NCBI GenBank assembly: GCA_022702545.1
Contig: JAHRBC010000008.1
Location: 1,488,001 to 1,552,000 of the forward strand
Direction of reading: 5' to 3'
Origin: Phycomyces nitens
Lineage: Eukaryota > Mucoromycota > Mucoromycetes > Mucorales > Phycomycetaceae
DNA length: 64,000 nucleotides
Each line of letters begins with the position of its first letter. Position 1 is the first letter of the stretch. Below, piece by piece: positions 58,788-64,000 of the stretch. The notes under the pieces were generated by a model. That model was given only the letters and a program-made list of their open reading frames with translations. It was not told where the DNA came from and did no database searches. The position numbers and the translations under genes were made by a program.

Positions 58788-59888
58788 TTATTGCCGTGTT
58801 GCAATCCACTTGGCAACACGTGCCTTCTGCTCTTTTGACAATTCAATGTGTCTACTTTCAACAGGACAAGAAGAAAAGTCAATGACCTTCATCTTCTTTT
58901 CCTTGCTCCTCTGGGCTTTCAACTCGCCCAAGTACTCCTCGACCTATATATCATAATCGAATTAATTAATTATATGAAGCACATCAAATTTGCCCGAACA
59001 ATATCTTACCAAAGGATGTCTGTTACTGGGAGTATAAACGGTATACTCCCGTTGCTCATCATCAGACTCAATGTCAGACAACATCTCTTTGTCCAAGAGA
59101 TCCTCGATGGTCTCTCCATACTTGGACTCCAAGTTTGCCTTGTCTGCCAAATGCAGCCTCTTGTAGGCTTCGATGATCTATTTCAAAATCAAGTATTAGA
59201 AGTATGAAAACAAATATTATATTATACTAACTCTTGTTTTTCTCGTACGTCTACGAGAAGACTGGTTTCGCTTAGCTAACTTTTCTGGCGAGGTGTTAGC
59301 TCTGTTTAGCTTGTACGAGATGTGCCGTCTTGTTTTTTCCTCTATGACTGCAGACGCAAGAGGCTGTCCTTCAGGCTGCTGGTGAATGTACATCCGGACC
59401 TTGTCTGCAATAGGCCGGTTGGATGAAGAGAGTGCCCCCTCATTCATTGTCAATGGTGTAGACACCAAGACATTCCTTGTCTCTGATCGTATGAGACACT
59501 ATATGACATAGGGTAAGTAATTCATCAATATAAAATTAATATTTATATATAGATATCCTACCGAGACCGATGGAAGTCAATACTTCATATACATCTGTGG
59601 TGGTGGAGCTTGATGGGGGGAAACTTGGCTACTGTTGCCATTCGAGTTCTTGAGGGATTCCATCCCTTGATGGACCTGCTGCAACAGGACATGCGACTCA
59701 TTCAGTCTTGTCTGAAGAGCCGACAGGTTTGACAACACTGCGCCATCCTGTTCAGCGTTGTTGCTTGGAGCAGGAAGGATCGTCTGCATCACGGTTCCTG
59801 CTGGTCTAGTGCCACTAGTCTTACCAATCGACTTCTTGGTAGTCGACTTGTAGGTCTTTTTAGAGCTTGATGATATAAATTGAGACAT
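58788..59888 (-). pseudogene. Gene 2 of H, divergent, one TGA codon
   Basis: Exons 59562-59888 (327 nt), 59232-59498 (267 nt), 59010-59177 (168 nt) and 58788-58943 (156 nt), total 918 nt in phase 0. N-terminus MSQFISSSSKKTYKSTTKKS with a coiled coil (LSALQTRLNESHVLLQQVHQ). Exon 2 carries SSRRRTRKTR at its end; exon 3 has MLSDIESDDEQ and TPSNRHPL where other copies have RPSWRSDE; exon 4 ends AKWIATRQ. A TGA at 59579-59577, five codons before the end of exon 1, separates MYMKY from LPSVS. By alignment with KRYPKIS of C2 an Arg is expected. If the donor is upstream of it the gene could still be intact. Confidence 0.75.
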
Positions 59889-60289
59889 TGAATACTAGAA
59901 AAATATATTAAAGTGTGAGGTTCGTTGATTATGAATATCTATTTTCCAATAGATTTTGAAATATTCCGTAAATAATACATACATGAGAAAGTAATTAAAA
60001 GTAATTAAAAAATATACTTCTTTCTAAAGAGGTTTTATAGTATTTTGATCTTTGCTTACATTATGCTGTCAGGTATACTTAGTAATCTGCTTCAACTGGC
60101 TAATCCATTTAATTTGCTTGCACTGACTAATCCATTTGTAATATTTGGGCTCTGTTTCAAAAATACAAATCGTTTTATTAAGTGGGCTTATTAGTTCCAT
60201 GTCACGTTCGGGACACTCAATATCGCCGTTGATCTCTATTGGATTTTTGCTTTCAACCTTTGTTCGTTTCTTTTCTTTTCCTTTCCTTT

Positions 60290-60841
60290 ACTTTTCGGCA
60301 TGGTAAGCATCATTCTCTTTTAAATTTTTTTTTTACTCATCATGACCTTATATTTGTCCGGATATTCTTTTCTATATCCATACAAGGGCTGCTGGTTTAT
60401 GTCAATAACTCTGGTATACTGGTAATGTTCTTTTTATTATCTCATTCAGTTTCCACAAGCTCATTGCTCTGCTTAGTAATTCACAGCCTCCCATTACAAA
60501 CAAATACAGAGGAGCACTTTGCTGTATATTATGGTATGATGACACTCTTTTATATACTAGGCATGCTTTATTAACATTCGTTCCATTCATTAGAATTTTT
60601 TCGGTCATCTGGTATGTGCCGATTCCATGTCATCTGGTCAGTAATTGTGTCCGTTATACCCATTACCAAGTAAGTATACAACCTTTCAGCCCTTATATCA
60701 CTTTACTAATCTATTATGTAATAGATGTAATCAAAATATTCTTCATCTGGTCGGCCATTGCGCCCATTACACTGATTACCAAGTAAGTATATAACCACTC
60801 AACGTTTATATTATTTTCCTGACATATTCTTAATAGATATT
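60290..60841 (+). other. Possible gene 3 equivalent of H, cut by E2
   Basis: A series of short plus-strand segments bounded by AG and GTAAG/GTATG: donors near 60303, 60421, 60534, 60671 and 60783, acceptors near 60384, 60449, 60594 and 60722. Same place and orientation (away from gene 2) as gene 3 in F. No full frame assembled. E2 is inserted just after the last acceptor. Confidence 0.4.
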
Positions 60842-61280
60842 CACTACGGCGGAAAAAACGGTAGCTAACTACCGTTTTGGTAGCATTACTACCGTTTTTT
60901 CCCACCAAAAAAAACGGTAGTAAAGACTCTGTATAAGGCGATTTCGGTAGCTGTTACCGTTTTTTTAGTGCGAAAAAAAAGGGTAGTTATGAGGCAGGAA
61001 TAGGCACAGCTACCGTTTTTTTATCCAACCAAAATCGTTTCTTTATATACTATAGCTTCTCTTTTATATTACTTTATACACTAGCACCCATTCTTTTTTT
61101 ACTGCCATTTATTTGAAATAATGATTTATTTTTTATTATAATTTTGATTTATTTCAAATAATATTAAAATATATATAATAATAATATTGAAACATACCAA
61201 AAGCAAATACTATTTAATATTATAAAACGTATATGGTACAAACCTTTTACTCAAGCTATACACGATGCCAACAACATGTT

Positions 61281-61910
61281 GTTATGACTTGGATAGCCTT
61301 TGGTCTTCATCGATTGCTATAAAAATATTGTGGTCAGAGAATGAAGCAATCAAATAAACCAAGCATATTGTTTTGGGTAGCATACCAGTATATATTGTGC
61401 TTGTTAATCAGCGTGCCGAGCATCTTGTTGTGGATCACTGTCATGACTTGGAAGACCTTTGGTCTTCATCAATTGCTATAAAGATATCGTGGTCAGAGAA
61501 TGAAGCAATCAAATAAACCGAGCCTATTATTTTGGATAGCATACCAGTATATATCGTGCTTGTTAATCGGTGTGCCGAGCATCTTGTTGTGGATCATTTT
61601 CATGACTTGGATGGCCTTTGGTCTTCATCAATTGCTATAAAAATATTGTGGTCAGAGAATGAAGTAATCAAATAAACCGAGCCTATTATTTTGGATAGCA
61701 TACCAGTATATGTTGTGCTTGTCAATCTGCGTGCCGAGCATCTTGTTGTGGATCACTGTCGTGACTTGGATGGTCTTTGGTCTTCATCAATTGCTATAAG
61801 AATATTGTGGTCAGAGAATGAAGCAATCAAATAAACCGAGCATATTGTTTTGGATGGCATACCAGTATATATTGTGCTTGTTAATCGGCGTGCCAAGCAT
61901 CTCTTGAATT
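61281..61910. repeat. 160-bp tandem repeat x4 in E2
   Basis: Units start GTTATGACTTGGATAGCC, TCATGACTTGGAAGACC and so on at about 61281, 61441, 61600 and 61759. Each contains TTTGGTCTTCATC and GTCAGAGAATGAAGCAATC. Absent from E1 in this window because the E1 sequence stops at its first base. Confidence 0.9.
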
Positions 61911-62813
61911 AATGTCACTATATGAAGCGTACAAATGTAAATACTAGATACGGTAGAAGGAGAATAGAGAATGCGCAATATGATTAATTAAAGAGTGTAC
62001 ACATATTATAATATTCTTACCATAAAAAAGATATTGCTGTAAAGTCAACTCATAAGATTTAAAACTTATTCAAATATAATGGTAGTTGGCAGAATAAGTA
62101 CATCATTAAGAAAACAATATGTATATTCTACAGAGATTCCCAGGTGGGGAGGTGGGGAACGACAAACTTTGGCGTAATATAGCTATAAAAAATTTTCACC
62201 TTTTTTTAGTGCGTGAAAAAATATGAGATGAGTGTTTCATTCCTTGATTAAAGATAGCAGAGCTAAAGATGTGGTATACAAGATTCCAATCGGATGTTTA
62301 TCCCATTGACAACCTTACATAATGGAGGGTCATTTAGTTTTACTTCAAAGAAGTAGAGCAAAGCAAAGAAAAGAAATATAAACTAACCTCGGCGTAATAC
62401 AGCTCTATAAAAAAAATTCATTTTTTTTTGGTGTTTGAAAACGGGCGAGATGTGTGTTTCATTCCTAGATTAAAAACAACAGAGCTGAAGATGTGGTATA
62501 CAAAATTCCAATCGGGCATTTATTAAGGTGGCAATCTTACGTGATGGAGAGTTATTTGATTTTATTTCAAAGGAGAGGTCCAAAGCAATGATAAAACAGG
62601 TAAAGGAAAAGAGGAAAAGAAAAAGTGCGCTAAAACATATACTAAAAATATGAGAGAACCAATAAGAGCAGCCTAAAGAATATTAAAGCCCTAGTCTGTT
62701 TCTCTTTGATGAAGGCTCATTGCTTATTCCTAGTGGTGTAAACCTATATCAAATAGTAGAAATATTATATTAATATTAGATTGAGAATAGATGAGCAACA
62801 AAGAAGCTCTAAC

Positions 62814-63718
62814 TTACAGTACATCTGTCATGATTGGTGAATCAGCCTCGTCATCAGTTTGAAACACCTCATCTTCCGAAAGAAAAGAACTGCTTGCTCT
62901 TTCCTGCTATAACATAATAAAAATATTATATTAATTATAATGCATGTTCAAATGTTTGCTAATTAATAAACTTGCCTGGCTGTTCTCTGCCATTTTTCTC
63001 TTACGAGTCTGGTTTGCACTCTTAAAGGTGTCTCGGAGAAGATTCTTGGCACACCACATTCTTTTGCACTTGTAAATGTGGAGGCCAATTTGTCTTGCCC
63101 GTCTTTCGAGTAGCAACATGTAGTATTCCTGCTGGCTCCCAGGAATACTTTTCCATGTCTTGGTAGTTACAGGAAAGTCCTTGTCAATCAGATCGCTTTT
63201 GATGGAGCGAGCCAGTGACTTGAGCTGTAGGCACTTTGTTGTTACCACATATTCTGGCATAGGGAAGAATTGGGGTAAAATTTGTCCTTCTGGGATCTCT
63301 TTGCACTGTGCTTCCCAGTCTTGACGATGGAGCATTTGAAGAAGCATGTTGTATCGCTTGGTATCATCCTTCCCTTTGAACTCCCCACTTGTATCGATCA
63401 GTCGTTTTCCAAGCAGGTCAGGATATTCAGTCAATTGAGCCCTTTTTACAGACTCGGTTACCCGTTCAAGAGCTAGCAAAAAAGCATATATATATATAAA
63501 TATTAATAAAACGATTGTATATAATTAAGAAATAAATAAATCTTACCACTTTGCTCCACAATACTCTGTTGCATTGTGTTTAGTTCTTCATCATTGATCA
63601 TTGGAGCAAATTGTTTGCTAAACTGATCTTGAAGAGTACGCAGCATTTGCTTTATTTCAGCAACATCGCGCTCAACTTTTCTGACCGAGTTGATGAGTGT
63701 AGTGTTCATATCAGACAT
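62814..63718 (-). CDS. Gene 2 of E2, about 253 aa, with a GC-AG intron
   Basis: Exons 63547-63718, 62976-63472 and 62814-62906 total 762 nt, phase consistent. The N-terminus is a coiled coil (VRKVERDVAEIKQMLRTLQD). The middle contains YPDLLGKRLID, RYNMLLQMLHRQDW and TTKTWKSIPGSQQEYYML. A basic run, KSANQTRKRK, precedes the acidic C-terminus SEDEVFQTDDEADSP. The second intron begins GCAAGT, a GC donor, conserved in E1. The layout (coiled coil, central block, basic run, acidic tail) parallels gene 2 of the main family, though I see no clear residue-level homology. Function unknown. Confidence 0.75.
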
Positions 63719-64000
63719 ATTTTGACGATGAATTTGTAAGAGGATAATAAATATTGTACCTTATGTCATGCTCGCACATTTATATATCTACTTAAATTTA
63801 TTATTATTTCGGTGTCTTGGAAAATATGATATAATATTATGACTTACAAGACATGGCTAGGATTACCAAGGCACCTGTCATGACAGTGATAGATTGTCTT
63901 ATCCAAATTAAGGCTGTCAATAAAAATGACGTTTGTGCCTAATTTGGTAAATGATCAGATTCTAATGACGTTTAAACTTCATATAAGGAATGTCTACGAT

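Larger units (their letters stand above)
54516..60841. mobile_element. CACTA element H, left and central part, broken by E2
   Basis: Left end CACTGCAAAAGAAGGGTTG at 54516, preceded by TAC. Contains a plus-strand transposase and a convergent gene 2 (-), as in D. No matching right end is found before E2 begins at 60842, so the right terminus lies beyond the window. 54536-55120 is AT-rich without a gene. Confidence 0.75.
60842..64000. mobile_element. CACTA family E, copy E2, left part
   Basis: Starts CACTACGGCGGAAAAAACGG at 60842. It carries the ACGGTAG hairpins, a four-unit tandem repeat and gene 2 on the minus strand. By the E1 layout the transposase should lie to the right on the plus strand, outside the window, so the E family is divergent (head to head) rather than convergent. 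63719-64000 would be the intergenic promoter region. Confidence 0.88.

Noticed and set aside
61281..61910. Centromeric satellite
   Set aside because: Only four units and confined within the E2 transposon.

Overview
The window looks like a transposon graveyard from a filamentous fungus. Short GT-AG introns of about 50-90 bp, AT-rich spacers, DIRS/LTR-poor but CACTA- and LINE-rich content and fungus-like splice signals suggest an early-diverging lineage such as Mucoromycota. That placement is inference; nothing in the window identifies a species, and I found no host gene, tRNA or rRNA in 64 kb.

The main content is eight copies of CACTA-type (En/Spm, CMC superfamily) DNA transposons, labelled here A, B, C, C2, D, F1, F2 and H, plus two copies (E1, E2) of a second CACTA family. 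They begin 5'-CACTA or CACTG, end in the inverted complement, and wherever both flanks can be read make 3-bp target duplications. Each main-family element carries a spliced Tnp2-like transposase of about 925-980 aa. Its parts are an N-terminal CxCxxC zinc motif, an acidic linker, then a large exon with the triad motifs DWFQPFD, DPMHNLFLG and FERYNGxLK. Convergent with it lies a second four-exon gene ('gene 2') whose second exon is exactly 306 nt in most copies. A third, micro-exon gene ('gene 3') lies in the left arm of the F copies and is recognisable in C.

Layout: a non-LTR retrotransposon (LINE1, + strand) is cut into pieces by A (1-1914), B (4118-13259) and C (14538-27598), and ends near 28110. 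B contains a Tc1/mariner element in a transposase intron and a 5'-truncated LINE of another family. C contains C2 (16732-23291) inside its gene 2. A second copy of the same LINE (LINE2, from about 28.1 kb) is split by D (28958-35613) and stops at E1 (36533). E1 is interrupted by F1 (36971-49532), and F2 (40803-47086) sits inside the F1 transposase. After E1 comes an array of tandem units with inverted ends (51426-54515), then H (54516 onward), which is broken by E2 (60842 to the window end).

Activity state: the transposases of B, C2 and H read as intact. F2 has one nonsense codon. D has lost a catalytic Asp and has frameshifts. Most in-frame stops and most F1/F2 and E1/E2 differences are CpG to TpG/CpA transitions, consistent with cytosine methylation of these elements. 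All protein assignments are from motifs read by eye; no database search was run.
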